From Chryseosolibacter sp035628595 (lineage in GTDB: Bacteria; Bacteroidota; Bacteroidia; Cytophagales; Cyclobacteriaceae): DNA of 64,000 nt. The stretch covers positions 9,011-73,010 of the forward strand of contig DASPJN010000254.1 of NCBI GenBank assembly GCA_035628595.1, read 5' to 3'. A program made the translations under genes and the position numbers. Under the pieces are notes generated by a model, which had not been told where the DNA came from, did not search any database, and saw nothing but the letters and a program-made list of their open reading frames with translations. Shown here in pieces: positions 43,746-52,501 of the stretch (the first letter of the stretch is position 1; each line of letters starts with the position of its first letter).

Positions 43746-45005
43746 TTATTTCTTGCGTCTTTTACGGTCATGGAATGCACCCTGAAAGGTAGGGTCTTCT
43801 TTTCGTTTCTGCCAATCAATTTCACGGGCCATATCCTGTGCCTCCTCGAAAGGTGTCTCATCAACATGAATTTGCCCCGGCAACTGTTTTACCGGGATCT
43901 TTTCGCGAATCAGGTCTTGAATTTTTCCTATGTGATAAAGCTCTGCCGGCGTAGCGAACGTGATGGCTTTGCCTTCCTGAAATGCACGCCCTGTCCTGCC
44001 AATCCTGTGAACGTAATCCTCATACAAGATCGGAACGTCGAAATTGATCACGTGCGAAACTTTTGTAACATCGATGCCGCGCGCGGTAACATCAGTTGAC
44101 ACTAAGATCCTCAGTTTTCCCTCTTTGAATTCATTTACGGCATTGATCCTTGGATTCTGTCCTTTATTGGAATGGATGACACGCGCGGGGCCAATATTCT
44201 TTCGCTCAAGATATTTGAAGACATTGTCAGCAACCTCTTTTGTTCGCGTAAAGATCATTACACGATTAAATGTATCTTCCTGGAGAAGGAGGTGTTCGAG
44301 AAAGTTGATTTTTGTTCGCAGGTTCGGAATTTCATAGAGCTCCTGCTCCACAAGCTTTGCCGTAGTGGCAGGAGGGCTTACTTCTATCCGCACAGGAAAT
44401 TCAAGAAATTCTTGTGAAAGTCTTTCAACCCGCGCATTGAATGTGGCGGAGAAAAGGAGGTTCTGTCGTTTCGAAGGAATCACCTCGAAAATTTTGCGAA
44501 GTTGTGGCATAAAGCCCATATCCATTATGCGATCCGCTTCATCAAGGACTAGATATTTTATCTGTTTCGTCTTCAACTCGCCCTTCAGATACAATTCCAT
44601 GAAGCGTCCCGGTGTCGCGACAATAATGTCAACGCCGTTATTTAATGTTTCAATCTGAGCTTTTGTTCCAACTCCGCCGTAAAGACAAACCGTTCGTATA
44701 TCAGTGTATTTGCCGAGCATGGAGATGTGCTGGTGGATTTGGAGCGTAAGTTCCTTCGTAGGTCCGAGAATGACGGCGCGTGGGTCAGTGCCCTGCGCAT
44801 ATTTGATCTTCATTAATAACGGTAGCAAATACGCCGCTGTTTTGCCTGTGCCTGTTTGGGCGATGCCAATGATTTCCTGTCCGCCGATAATGAGAGGAAT
44901 TGCTTTCTCCTGGATCTCGGTCGGCCCCGAAAACCCCGCTTCCTGTACTGCATTCAACAATTGCTTGTTGAGATTAAAACTTTCGAAGGAATGTTCGGCT
45001 GGCAC
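43746..45005 (-). CDS. DEAD-box RNA helicase
   Basis: The 419-residue protein carries the Q motif (FSGPTEIQEKAIP), Walker A AQTGTGKT at 49-56, LDEADRIMDMGF, SATF, and the second-domain VSTDVTARGIDV and HRIGRTGR. It ends in a short basic tail, as in RhlE-like bacterial DEAD proteins that help ribosome assembly and mRNA decay. A more exact name is not safe. It is divergent from the dihydroorotase gene with a gap of only 21 bp. Confidence 0.93.
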   Translation of the reverse strand: MPAEHSFESFNLNKQLLNAVQEAGFSGPTEIQEKAIPLIIGGQEIIGIAQTGTGKTAAYLLPLLMKIKYAQGTDPRAVILGPTKELTLQIHQHISMLGKYTDIRTVCLYGGVGTKAQIETLNNGVDIIVATPGRFMELYLKGELKTKQIKYLVLDEADRIMDMGFMPQLRKIFEVIPSKRQNLLFSATFNARVERLSQEFLEFPVRIEVSPPATTAKLVEQELYEIPNLRTKINFLEHLLLQEDTFNRVMIFTRTKEVADNVFKYLERKNIGPARVIHSNKGQNPRINAVNEFKEGKLRILVSTDVTARGIDVTKVSHVINFDVPILYEDYVHRIGRTGRAFQEGKAITFATPAELYHIGKIQDLIREKIPVKQLPGQIHVDETPFEEAQDMAREIDWQKRKEDPTFQGAFHDRKRRKK

Positions 45006-45026
45006 TTAAATTCTATTTTTACACTG

Positions 45027-46367
45027 ATGAAAACGACACTGGTAACAAACGTAAATATAGTCAACGAAGGCAAGGTCTTTCAGGGTGATTTGCTGATTAA
45101 GGGAGAATTCATTGATCGTATCGGTGGTGATTTAAGTTCCGTAAATGCAGATCAGATCATCGACGGAAAAGGAAAATACCTGTTACCAGGAGCGATCGAT
45201 GATCAGGTTCACTTCCGGGAGCCGGGCTTAACGCATAAGGCAAACATTTCTTCTGAGTCGAGAGCTGCCGTGGCGGGCGGTGTTACGTCGTTCATGGAAA
45301 TGCCAAATACGAACCCGCCAACTTTTACGCACACATTGCTTGAAGAAAAGTACAAGATTGCCGGCTTGACTTCACTTGCAAACTATTCGTTTTACATTGG
45401 CGCGTCCAATGACAACCTTGAGGAAGTTTTGCGCACAGATCTTTCAAAGGTATGTGGGCTGAAAATATTCATGGGTTCTTCTACGGGCAACCTGCTGGTG
45501 GACAATGAACATGCACTCGAAGGTTTTTTTTCCGGTTTTCCCGGGTTAATTGCAACACATTGCGAAGACGAATCGACAATAAAAGCCAACGCTGAAGATT
45601 TCCGTCAGCGATTTGGTGAAAATGTTCCCATCAAATTCCATCCAGCGATAAGAAGCGCAGAAGCCTGTTATCTCTCATCTTCTTTCGCGATTAGTCTTGC
45701 CCGGAAACATGGAACGCGGCTTCATATTCTTCACATCAGCACCGAAAAGGAAACAGATTTATTTGATAACACAATCCCGCTGAAGGAAAAGAAAATCACC
45801 GCCGAGGCTTGCGTTCATCATTTGTGGTTCAATGACAATGACTATGAGCGATTGGGATCTTTGATTAAATGGAATCCCGCTGTGAAAACAAGCAACGATC
45901 AAATGGCTATTCTGCGTGCGTTACTGAATGATCAAATAGATGTCATTGCCACTGACCATGCTCCTCATACATGGGAGGAGAAACAAAATTCGTATTTCAA
46001 AGCACCATCAGGCGGACCGTTAGTACAGCATAGTGTCGTGGCGATGCTTGAACTATACCACCAGGGCCTTATTCCAATTGAGACAGTTGTTCAGAAAATG
46101 AGTCACAACGTGGCGATTCTTTATCGTATTCAGCAACGCGGGTTTATTCGTGAAGGCTATTATGCCGACCTGGTATTGGTTGATATTAATAATCCGTGGA
46201 CGGTGAACAAAAGCAACATTCTGGCGAAATGTGGTTGGTCTCCTTTCGAAGGGACAACATTTAAATCGCTCGTCGATAAAACGTGGGTTTCCGGCCATCT
46301 TGCTTATAGTGATGGCAAGGTGAACGACAGTAGAACTGGCCACAGACTTCTTTTTAACCGGGATTAA
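45027..46367 (+). CDS. pyrC: Dihydroorotase
   Basis: Cyclises carbamoyl aspartate to dihydroorotate in pyrimidine synthesis. The ATG at 45027 fits the family start; a longer reading overlaps the helicase gene. The 446 residues show QVHFREPG (His62), GLKIFMGSSTGN with the lysine that is carboxylated, ATHCED, LHILHIST and the catalytic Asp in ATDHAPH. The first metal-binding His of the HxH motif is replaced by Gln60. Group I type length. No other pyr gene is next to it. An allantoinase or hydantoinase identity is less likely given LKIFMGSSTGN. Confidence 0.88.
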   Translation: MKTTLVTNVNIVNEGKVFQGDLLIKGEFIDRIGGDLSSVNADQIIDGKGKYLLPGAIDDQVHFREPGLTHKANISSESRAAVAGGVTSFMEMPNTNPPTFTHTLLEEKYKIAGLTSLANYSFYIGASNDNLEEVLRTDLSKVCGLKIFMGSSTGNLLVDNEHALEGFFSGFPGLIATHCEDESTIKANAEDFRQRFGENVPIKFHPAIRSAEACYLSSSFAISLARKHGTRLHILHISTEKETDLFDNTIPLKEKKITAEACVHHLWFNDNDYERLGSLIKWNPAVKTSNDQMAILRALLNDQIDVIATDHAPHTWEEKQNSYFKAPSGGPLVQHSVVAMLELYHQGLIPIETVVQKMSHNVAILYRIQQRGFIREGYYADLVLVDINNPWTVNKSNILAKCGWSPFEGTTFKSLVDKTWVSGHLAYSDGKVNDSRTGHRLLFNRD

Positions 46368-46421
46368 TTCCAATGCTTTTTTGTTAATTTGAACTAGCTA
46401 TCTAAATTTGTAGCCTCATAC

Positions 46422-46496
46422 GGTGGATGTAGCTCAGTTGGTTAGAGCACCAGATTGTGATTCTGGGGGTCGCGGGTTCGAGTCCCGTCTTTCACC
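46422..46496 (+). tRNA. tRNA-His (anticodon GTG)
   Basis: A full cloverleaf is readable: acceptor GTGGATG (46423-46429), D-stem GCTC/GAGC, anticodon stem CCAGA/TCTGG with loop TTGTGAT (anticodon GTG), T-arm GCGGG-TTCGAGT-CCCGT and acceptor CTTTCAC. The extra G at 46422 faces C73 at 46496, the identity feature of tRNA-His. There is one U-U mismatch in the acceptor stem. CCA is not encoded. A terminator follows at 46502. Confidence 0.96.
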
Positions 46497-46501
46497 CACC
46501 C

Positions 46502-46528
46502 AAAAGGCTGCTTCATTCAGCCTTTTTT
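46502..46528 (+). terminator. Intrinsic terminator after tRNA-His
   Basis: AAAAGGCTG (46502-46510), seven-base loop, CAGCCTTTT (46518-46526) plus further T. Perfect 9-bp stem directly after the tRNA. Confidence 0.88.
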
Positions 46529-46646
46529 ATTTCCTTTCCACTCCACTTTAATCACAACTGCACCCAATTGATCGTTAACTTTATAATCAGACGAAGCTAT
46601 AAACGATGTGTTGTATGCAGGCTCGATTTTTTGATCTGGAGGTGTT

Positions 46647-46916
46647 ATGATTGCATGGAGAGAATTTAACAAAATGTCGCTCGACAAGAAAGTGAGTGTA
46701 CTGTATCGGAACGGTACCTTCATTATGTCCATCCGTTACTACGAATACAAGGTGAATCTGTATCTTCTCGGTAATTTTTATGTGGAAGTATTTGTCAACC
46801 ACAAGCAGTCGTCGGTTGAGAAAATCGTTTTACTTGATACTAATCACTCACGGATGAAATTTTATTCCGATCAGATCAGGCTTCCCTTTGAGATTTATCA
46901 GAATGGTATAAAATGA
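46647..46916 (+). CDS. Small protein, unknown
   Basis: An 89-residue protein of mixed strands, with motifs NGTFIMSIRYYEYKVNLYLLGNFYVEVFVN, which I quote only in part here: SIRYYEYKVNLYLLG and FYVEVFVNHKQSS. There is no signal or membrane helix; the composition (aromatic beta strands) suggests a compact fold. Its start is preceded by GGAGGT four bases away, which is unusual for this phylum. It ends just before the hairpin at 46922. No family recognised. Confidence 0.6.
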   Translation: MIAWREFNKMSLDKKVSVLYRNGTFIMSIRYYEYKVNLYLLGNFYVEVFVNHKQSSVEKIVLLDTNHSRMKFYSDQIRLPFEIYQNGIK

Positions 46917-46945
46917 AAAAACCCCGAACATTGTCCGGGGCTCAT
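46917..46945 (-). terminator. Terminator of the 47702 gene (possibly bidirectional)
   Basis: CCCCG (46922-46926) with CGGGG (46936-46940), extended by ACA/TGT inside with one mismatch, next to a run of A on the plus strand that is a T-run on the minus strand. It is 20 bases after the stop of the minus-strand gene at 46965. Confidence 0.7.
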
Positions 46946-46964
46946 TCTTAATATATCAAATGTC

Positions 46965-47702
46965 TCACGCAGTTGCAGCAGTAGATTCTTCGAATTTTTG
47001 TGACATTCTAAGTGTCACATTTTTCTTCGCCTTGAATCCGCAATATCCGCATAGGTAGTGTTTCATAAGCTCGCCTTCTTCTGTCGTTGTAGGCGTTTTG
47101 AGGATTTCCTCACGTGTTACCTTGAATGTTTGATAATTACACTCAGGGCACTGTAATGCATGTAAGTGGCCAGAGTATTTTTCAATCTTAACATAGCCGG
47201 TTTCTTCATCTTTCCACACGTCGTAGTCGATTGAGAACACGTTTTCTTCCGCCTGCATACCTTCATCCAGGTAAGAATCTTCTTCTTCTTCGCTAAGAAG
47301 CTTCATCGGCTTACCTGTTTTAGGAGAAACCCGCGGCTTATATCGCAATGCTTTAAGTCTCTTTTCGATAAAGAATGGGTAGTAGAATTTTAACAGGTTC
47401 TGAACGATTAAGGCAACGATCATACCCATTGAAGCAGTCGTAAACAAGCGAACGAAAATCCAGAGAGGAGTAAACTCTGTCACATTAGAGTTGGCGAAAA
47501 AGCAACATCCGGTAATCAAAATAATCGAAGCAATCCAAAGATTTCGGATTTCGGTTCTGTTAATGAAGTCGTACTTCGTTTTTGCATCATTCATGGTCGA
47601 AAGCCTAACTACGTGACCGATAACGATCAACACTGCGATCGCCCAAGTTCCATAGGCAATGTTCTTTGCCATTTCATTCCAAGCTGCGTAATCCTGTTCC
47701 AT
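46965..47702 (-). CDS. Membrane protein with C-terminal zinc ribbon, unknown
   Basis: A 245-residue protein: helices near 17-33, 53-70 and 80-103, a basic linker, an acidic stretch (EEEEDSYLDEGM, 138-149), and a cytoplasmic zinc ribbon built by Cys185, Cys188 (CPEC) and Cys218, Cys221 (CGYC). No named family recognised. Zinc ribbons usually bind nucleic acid or protein. It has its own -7 box (47743-47750) and terminator, so it is a single-gene unit. Confidence 0.7.
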   Translation of the reverse strand: MEQDYAAWNEMAKNIAYGTWAIAVLIVIGHVVRLSTMNDAKTKYDFINRTEIRNLWIASIILITGCCFFANSNVTEFTPLWIFVRLFTTASMGMIVALIVQNLLKFYYPFFIEKRLKALRYKPRVSPKTGKPMKLLSEEEEDSYLDEGMQAEENVFSIDYDVWKDEETGYVKIEKYSGHLHALQCPECNYQTFKVTREEILKTPTTTEEGELMKHYLCGYCGFKAKKNVTLRMSQKFEESTAATA

Positions 47703-47742
47703 GGTATGGGGTTGGTTTTATTATTTTTTACACTCCAGTTTA

Positions 47743-47750
47743 CAAATATA
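47743..47750 (-). promoter_or_regulatory. Candidate -7 element for the zinc-ribbon membrane protein
   Basis: CAAATATA on the plus strand reads TATATTTG on the minus strand, a full TAnnTTTG match 40 bp before the ATG at 47702. No good -33 box is seen. The rest of the 191-bp gap 47703-47893 holds nothing I can assign. Confidence 0.4.
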
Positions 47751-47893
47751 AAGTTCCCTGACAAATTTCCATAACTATCAACGCTCGTGAAATCCGATAG
47801 GGATCACAAATTAGTGATTTCCTAAACAAAAATGCTAAAATTTCTAATTAGGTGGATAGCCCGCCTGACAAATAAATTTCTCTATACGGTCGG

Positions 47894-48649
47894 TTACTTT
47901 ACCAGAATAAAGTTCCGGATTGCCTGCGCAGTTTCGGAGGGGCTTTCAATCATTCCCATGTGGCCTGTACCAGCCAACATCTGAAGTTGAATATTGGCCG
48001 ATATGGATACGAGTTTCCGGAGACTTTCCGGGTTGATAACTGAATCATTTTCGCCGCCGATCACCAGCACGGGCTTATCAAGATTCTTCAATAAATCCGA
48101 CCGGTCCGGCCTGTCTCTCATTGCCTGCGTGTAGCCTGTCACGGAAGAAGCCGAAGCGCTTAATGCGATGTCTCTCATCTCGGCAATCTCATTATCGTCC
48201 GGGCGGGCAAAAAGTGGGCTGACAAAATTTGATGTGAACTCAGTGACACCATGCTCCCCGATAAACTTTATGACTTTGTTCCGGCTCTCCTTTTTCACTG
48301 GAGTGTCGGCGTAGGCAGTCGAATGAAGAAGTATTAAACGCTCAACTGCATTCGGGCGAAGCGCGGCAATTGCTAGCGCCACATAGCCACCAAGTGAATG
48401 CCCGAGAAAAGTTGCAGAGACAATCCCGTGCGTTCCGAGTGAATCGAGCACCTTTTTAGCTACATCATCAATGGAAAATCCCGACGGTAGTTCAGGACTT
48501 GATCCAAATCCCGGAAGGTCGAGTGTAATAACTGTGAAATCCTTTATTAAAAGCTCAGAAATCGGCTCCCATATCATCGCGTTTAGCGGGAACCCATGGA
48601 TGAGAACCACGGAGGGTCCTTTTCCCCGCACATTGACTTGAAGGTCCAT
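47894..48649 (-). CDS. Alpha/beta hydrolase
   Basis: A 251-residue alpha/beta-hydrolase with the oxyanion segment LIHGFPLN, the nucleophile elbow GHSLGG (near residue 92), the Asp in GGENDSVI and the His in GTGHMGM. It resembles small esterases or enol-lactone/menaquinone-type hydrolases (no substrate can be named). No signal peptide. Its ATG overlaps the dxs stop by one base, so it is coupled to dxs. Confidence 0.88.
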   Translation of the reverse strand: MDLQVNVRGKGPSVVLIHGFPLNAMIWEPISELLIKDFTVITLDLPGFGSSPELPSGFSIDDVAKKVLDSLGTHGIVSATFLGHSLGGYVALAIAALRPNAVERLILLHSTAYADTPVKKESRNKVIKFIGEHGVTEFTSNFVSPLFARPDDNEIAEMRDIALSASASSVTGYTQAMRDRPDRSDLLKNLDKPVLVIGGENDSVINPESLRKLVSISANIQLQMLAGTGHMGMIESPSETAQAIRNFILVK

Positions 48650-50571
48650 TATCGGGATCTCACGGGCTCGAGCATTTCAACGACTGCCTTTTCAATTCCT
48701 TCCGGATCGAACCCACACTCCTGGTGTAGCTCAATTTGTTCACCGTGCTCTACAATCCTGTCCGGAATTCCCAGACGTCTGACTTGTGCATGATAGCCGT
48801 TGTCGGACATAAACTCAAGTATAGCACTGCCGAAGCCACCTTGGATACATCCATCCTCGATGGTAACAATTTTAGTGAATGTTGAAAATATTTCGTGCAG
48901 CAATTGTTCGTCAAGCGGTTTTGCAAAGCGCATGTCAAAATGGGCAACATCAATTCCTTTTTCGAGAAGGCGCGCACAGGCCTGAACGGCATAATTTCCA
49001 ATATGTCCGATGGAAAGGATCGCCAGCTCTTCGCCGTCTTTTATTTTTCGTCCGGTTCCGATTGTTATTTCCTCCATTGGCGTGCGCCACGTTGAAAGAA
49101 CGCCCTGGCCTCTCGGATATCGGATTGAGAATGCCTGTCCTTTTCGTGGCAGTTGAGCGGTAAACATTAAGTCTCTCAACTGCGATTCATCCATAGGTGC
49201 TGCGATGATCATATTTGGAATGCAGCGAAAATAGGCGATGTCATAGGCGCCGTGATGCGTTGGGCCATCCGCCCCGGCGAATCCAGCTCTGTCAAGACAA
49301 AAATTTACTGGCAGGTTCTGGATACACACGTCGTGAATCACCTGGTCATACGCGCGTTGCATGAATGAGCTATAGATATTGCAGAAGGGGATAAGTCCTT
49401 GCGTTGCCAGACCTGCGGAGAATGTAACGGCATGCTGTTCGGCGATACCAACGTCAAATGCGCGGTCGGGCATCTCCTTCATCATGATGTTCATGGATGA
49501 ACCTGACGGCATTGCGGGTGTAATGCCCACGATATTCGGATTAGCTTTAGCAAGTTCAACAAGCGTGTGACCGAACACGTCCTGATATTTTGGTGGCTGC
49601 GGTTTCTCGTGAACTTTCTTGTGAATTTCGCCTGTAATTTTGTCGAATGTGCCAGGCGCATGCCAGGTGGTTGCATTTCCTTTTTCGGCCGGGCCAAATC
49701 CCTTGCCCTTTACGGTAACACAATGCAGAATCTTAGGACCTTTAATATTTTTCAGATCGTTCAGCACCGTCACCAGGTGATCAAGATCGTGTCCGTCAAC
49801 CGGTCCAAAGTATCTTAGATTTAAGGATTCAAAGAAATTGCTTTGGCTCAGTAAAGTAGTTTTGATACCACTTTCAAGCTTCGAAACAATTTCCTGCGCG
49901 CTCTTTCCAAAATTTGAAAGTTTGCCTAACAATTTCCAGACATCATCCTTAAGCTTATTGTACGTGCGTGATGTTGTGATATCAGTAAGATAATCCTTCA
50001 GGGCGCCGACATTCGGATCAATCGACATGCAGTTGTCATTGAGAATGATCAGGATGTTTGTGTCAGAAACGCCGGCGTGATTAAGACCTTCGAACGCGAT
50101 GCCTCCTGTTAAAGCGCCATCGCCAATCACTGCGATGTGTTGTTTGTCTTTTTGATCGAGGTAGTTGGAAGCAACCGCCATTCCAAGGGCAGCAGAAACA
50201 GAGGTCGATGAATGTCCGACACCGAACGCATCAAATTCGCTTTCTTTTATTTTCGGAAAACCCGAAAGTCCGCCATACAGACGGTTCGAATGAAAGTTGT
50301 CTCTCCTGCCGGTTAAAATTTTATGACCATATGCCTGGTGCCCGACGTCCCAAATGAGTTGATCATACGGTGTGTTGAATACATAGTGCAACGCGACTGT
50401 GAGTTCCACAACGCCGAGACTCGCGCCGAAATGGCCACCATATACCGACACGTTATCAATGATAAATTGTCGCAATTCGTCAGACAATTGCACCAGTTCT
50501 GCTTTCTCCAGCTTTTTAAGATCAGCCGGTGAGTTAATTTGTGAAAGCAGCTTTCCGGGAGTAATGAGCAT
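48649..50571 (-). CDS. dxs: 1-Deoxy-D-xylulose-5-phosphate synthase
   Basis: First enzyme of the MEP isoprenoid pathway, a thiamine diphosphate enzyme making DXP from pyruvate and glyceraldehyde-3-phosphate. The 640-residue protein has WDVGHQAYGHKILTGR, GDGALTGG near 147 with the later LNDN of the TPP/Mg site, AEQHAVTFSAGLA, and DRAGFAGADGPTHHG. Length is normal. Products of this pathway also feed the prenyl chain used by the prenylglyceryl phosphate synthase at 20792. The a/b hydrolase follows with one-base overlap. Confidence 0.97.
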   Translation of the reverse strand: MLITPGKLLSQINSPADLKKLEKAELVQLSDELRQFIIDNVSVYGGHFGASLGVVELTVALHYVFNTPYDQLIWDVGHQAYGHKILTGRRDNFHSNRLYGGLSGFPKIKESEFDAFGVGHSSTSVSAALGMAVASNYLDQKDKQHIAVIGDGALTGGIAFEGLNHAGVSDTNILIILNDNCMSIDPNVGALKDYLTDITTSRTYNKLKDDVWKLLGKLSNFGKSAQEIVSKLESGIKTTLLSQSNFFESLNLRYFGPVDGHDLDHLVTVLNDLKNIKGPKILHCVTVKGKGFGPAEKGNATTWHAPGTFDKITGEIHKKVHEKPQPPKYQDVFGHTLVELAKANPNIVGITPAMPSGSSMNIMMKEMPDRAFDVGIAEQHAVTFSAGLATQGLIPFCNIYSSFMQRAYDQVIHDVCIQNLPVNFCLDRAGFAGADGPTHHGAYDIAYFRCIPNMIIAAPMDESQLRDLMFTAQLPRKGQAFSIRYPRGQGVLSTWRTPMEEITIGTGRKIKDGEELAILSIGHIGNYAVQACARLLEKGIDVAHFDMRFAKPLDEQLLHEIFSTFTKIVTIEDGCIQGGFGSAILEFMSDNGYHAQVRRLGIPDRIVEHGEQIELHQECGFDPEGIEKAVVEMLEPVRSR

Positions 50572-50725
50572 CTGGATTGGTTTTAACTAATTTAAAAACA
50601 AGTAATTAAGGTAACTGTTCCCGAAATTATGTGCTAAAAATAATGGTTTATGGTATAACTTAGATAATTCAAAGACAATTTCATATTCTGTGAAAATTTT
50701 GAGCCCGACCGTCAGTTTTTTCCGG

Positions 50726-50733
50726 TATTTTTG
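50726..50733 (+). promoter_or_regulatory. Candidate -7 element for scpA
   Basis: TATTTTTG, a full -7 match, ends nine bases before the ATG at 50743. The transcript would have almost no leader. A TTTG at 50698 is 24 bp upstream. Confidence 0.4.
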
Positions 50734-50742
50734 TCCTCCCGT

Positions 50743-51531
50743 ATGACTACACAAGAGAACTTCGAAGTTAAACTTCCCCTGTTTGAAGGGCCGTTTGACT
50801 TGTTACTTTTTTTTATCGAACGTGATGAGCTTGATATCTATGACATTCCGATATCAAAGATCACGAAAGATTTTCTTGATTACATCCACCAGATGGAAAG
50901 GTTGAATATCGAAGTAGCAAGCGAATTTATTCTCGTAGCGGCAACGCTGATGCGGATTAAATCTAAGATGTTGTTGCCGCGGCCTCAGATAGATGAGCAA
51001 GGAAATGAAGTCGATCCGCGAGAAGAACTTGTTAAGCACCTGCTCGAGTACAAGAAATACAAATCAGTTGTCGATACCTTCCAGAAAATGGAGGAATCGG
51101 AATTGATGAAAGAGAAAAGAGGTAACCTAGTTAAAGAACTTCGGTCGCTTGCCGAAAGCACAAATGTCGAAGCCGAACTTCAGGATGTGACCGTCTTTAA
51201 ACTGATGGCTGTTTTCGAAAAAGTCATAAAACGATTTGAGGCCGAAAAAAATAAACCTATCCATCAGGTTATTCAATATCCGTACACGGTTGATGGTCAG
51301 AAGAAATATCTTGTAGAGGAACTAGCCAAAAAACCACGACTTGCATTTACTGAGTTGTTACAGCTGTTCCCTTCGCGTCTTGGGTTGATCTTTAATTTTC
51401 TTGCAATTCTTGAAATGCTTGCGCTGCAACAAATCAGCATCCAGGTGGGTGAAGGTTTTAACAATTTCTGGGTGACAAAGCCCGAAACAACTGAAGCTCA
51501 AGTCCAAATTCAGCCTTCAGAGTTCGATTAA
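50743..51531 (+). CDS. scpA: Segregation and condensation protein A (kleisin)
   Basis: ScpA bridges the SMC dimer heads and, with ScpB, compacts and segregates the chromosome. The ATG at 50743 gives MTTQENFEVKLPLFEGPFDLLLFFI-type start (family marker FEGPFDLLL near 16-24), followed by DIYDIPISKIT, the SKMLLPR segment and a C-terminal winged-helix region with FLAILEMLALQQI. Length 262 is normal. scpB is not adjacent. The upstream TTG at 50731 lies inside the predicted promoter and was not used. Confidence 0.94.
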   Translation: MTTQENFEVKLPLFEGPFDLLLFFIERDELDIYDIPISKITKDFLDYIHQMERLNIEVASEFILVAATLMRIKSKMLLPRPQIDEQGNEVDPREELVKHLLEYKKYKSVVDTFQKMEESELMKEKRGNLVKELRSLAESTNVEAELQDVTVFKLMAVFEKVIKRFEAEKNKPIHQVIQYPYTVDGQKKYLVEELAKKPRLAFTELLQLFPSRLGLIFNFLAILEMLALQQISIQVGEGFNNFWVTKPETTEAQVQIQPSEFD

Positions 51532-51538
51532 TCAATCA

Positions 51539-52501
51539 TCATTTTGGAAAGGCAATTTTGTATGTCTTTCCTTTTCTCACAGTCAGCCGGTCTTCGCGAA
51601 GCCAGGAATTGTGTCGTTTTAAAATTTTGTAATTGGCTCCGTGTTTCTTCGCGAAACTGACAAGATCGGGAATGGTTTCGCTTACCGTTACATATCGGAG
51701 AGGCTCAGTATCATACAAGTGTTCCGTGTTTACTCTAAAGCCATACTTTGCGGGATTGTTGATGATCTCTTTAATCGCGACGATTCTGAAAACGTATCGC
51801 GAGGTTTCATCATTAAGGTACAAGTCGTAATACGAATCAACTTGCTGATCTTCAAGCGCACGTCGCATGCCTGACATTCCGCGGTTATAGGAAGCGGCCA
51901 CGATCGTCCAGTCGTTGAACCTGTTATAAGCTTGCTGCAGATATTTGCAGGCGGCACCTGTTGCTTTCAGCGGGTCATAACGCTCATCGACCTCCTTGGT
52001 GATTTCGAGCCCAAGCTCTTTGCCGCTGCTTTCAAGTATTTGCCAGAATCCTACAGCATCTTTAGGCGAAACAACATTCATGAGATTACTTTCTATTAAT
52101 GGCAGATACTTGAAATCATCCGGGATCCCGTTGGCGCGCAAAATCTCTTCCATTTGAGGAAGCCAGCGCTTGGCTCGCTTGATCAGAAAGATTGTGTTGC
52201 TATGCCAGTAAATGTTGATCTGGAGTTCTTTGTCAAGGCGTTCGCGCACATCCGGAATATCAAGCGGCATCTTTTGACCTGCGAACGACGCCTGTTCAGG
52301 TATATCAAAAGAGATGGCTGATAGTGGAACCGTTATTTCTTCATCGATGAAGATGTCGCCCGTGTTCTCATCGGATATAACGACGTCACCTTTTTTCTTT
52401 TTAAAAGTACGCGTGTTGTGGCTGAGCTCATTGTAGGCGATATATCCAAACAGCATTACCAGCGCGGCGACCGACAAAAAATTGGAAAGTTCTTTCATCA
52501 A
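51539..52501 (-). CDS. Membrane-anchored lytic transglycosylase (GH23, MltD-like)
   Basis: The 320-residue protein has an N-terminal helix (7-24) that anchors it in the membrane or serves as a signal, and a GH23 domain with catalytic Glu137 in LPLIESNL, followed by AVGFWQILESSG and AASYNRG, the three signature motifs. The C-terminal 70 residues end in a LysM-like stretch (RLTVRKGKTYKIAF). It cleaves peptidoglycan glycan strands, forming anhydro-MurNAc. The start overlaps the LOG gene by four bases. There is no cysteine lipobox. Confidence 0.88.
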   Translation of the reverse strand: MMKELSNFLSVAALVMLFGYIAYNELSHNTRTFKKKKGDVVISDENTGDIFIDEEITVPLSAISFDIPEQASFAGQKMPLDIPDVRERLDKELQINIYWHSNTIFLIKRAKRWLPQMEEILRANGIPDDFKYLPLIESNLMNVVSPKDAVGFWQILESSGKELGLEITKEVDERYDPLKATGAACKYLQQAYNRFNDWTIVAASYNRGMSGMRRALEDQQVDSYYDLYLNDETSRYVFRIVAIKEIINNPAKYGFRVNTEHLYDTEPLRYVTVSETIPDLVSFAKKHGANYKILKRHNSWLREDRLTVRKGKTYKIAFPK

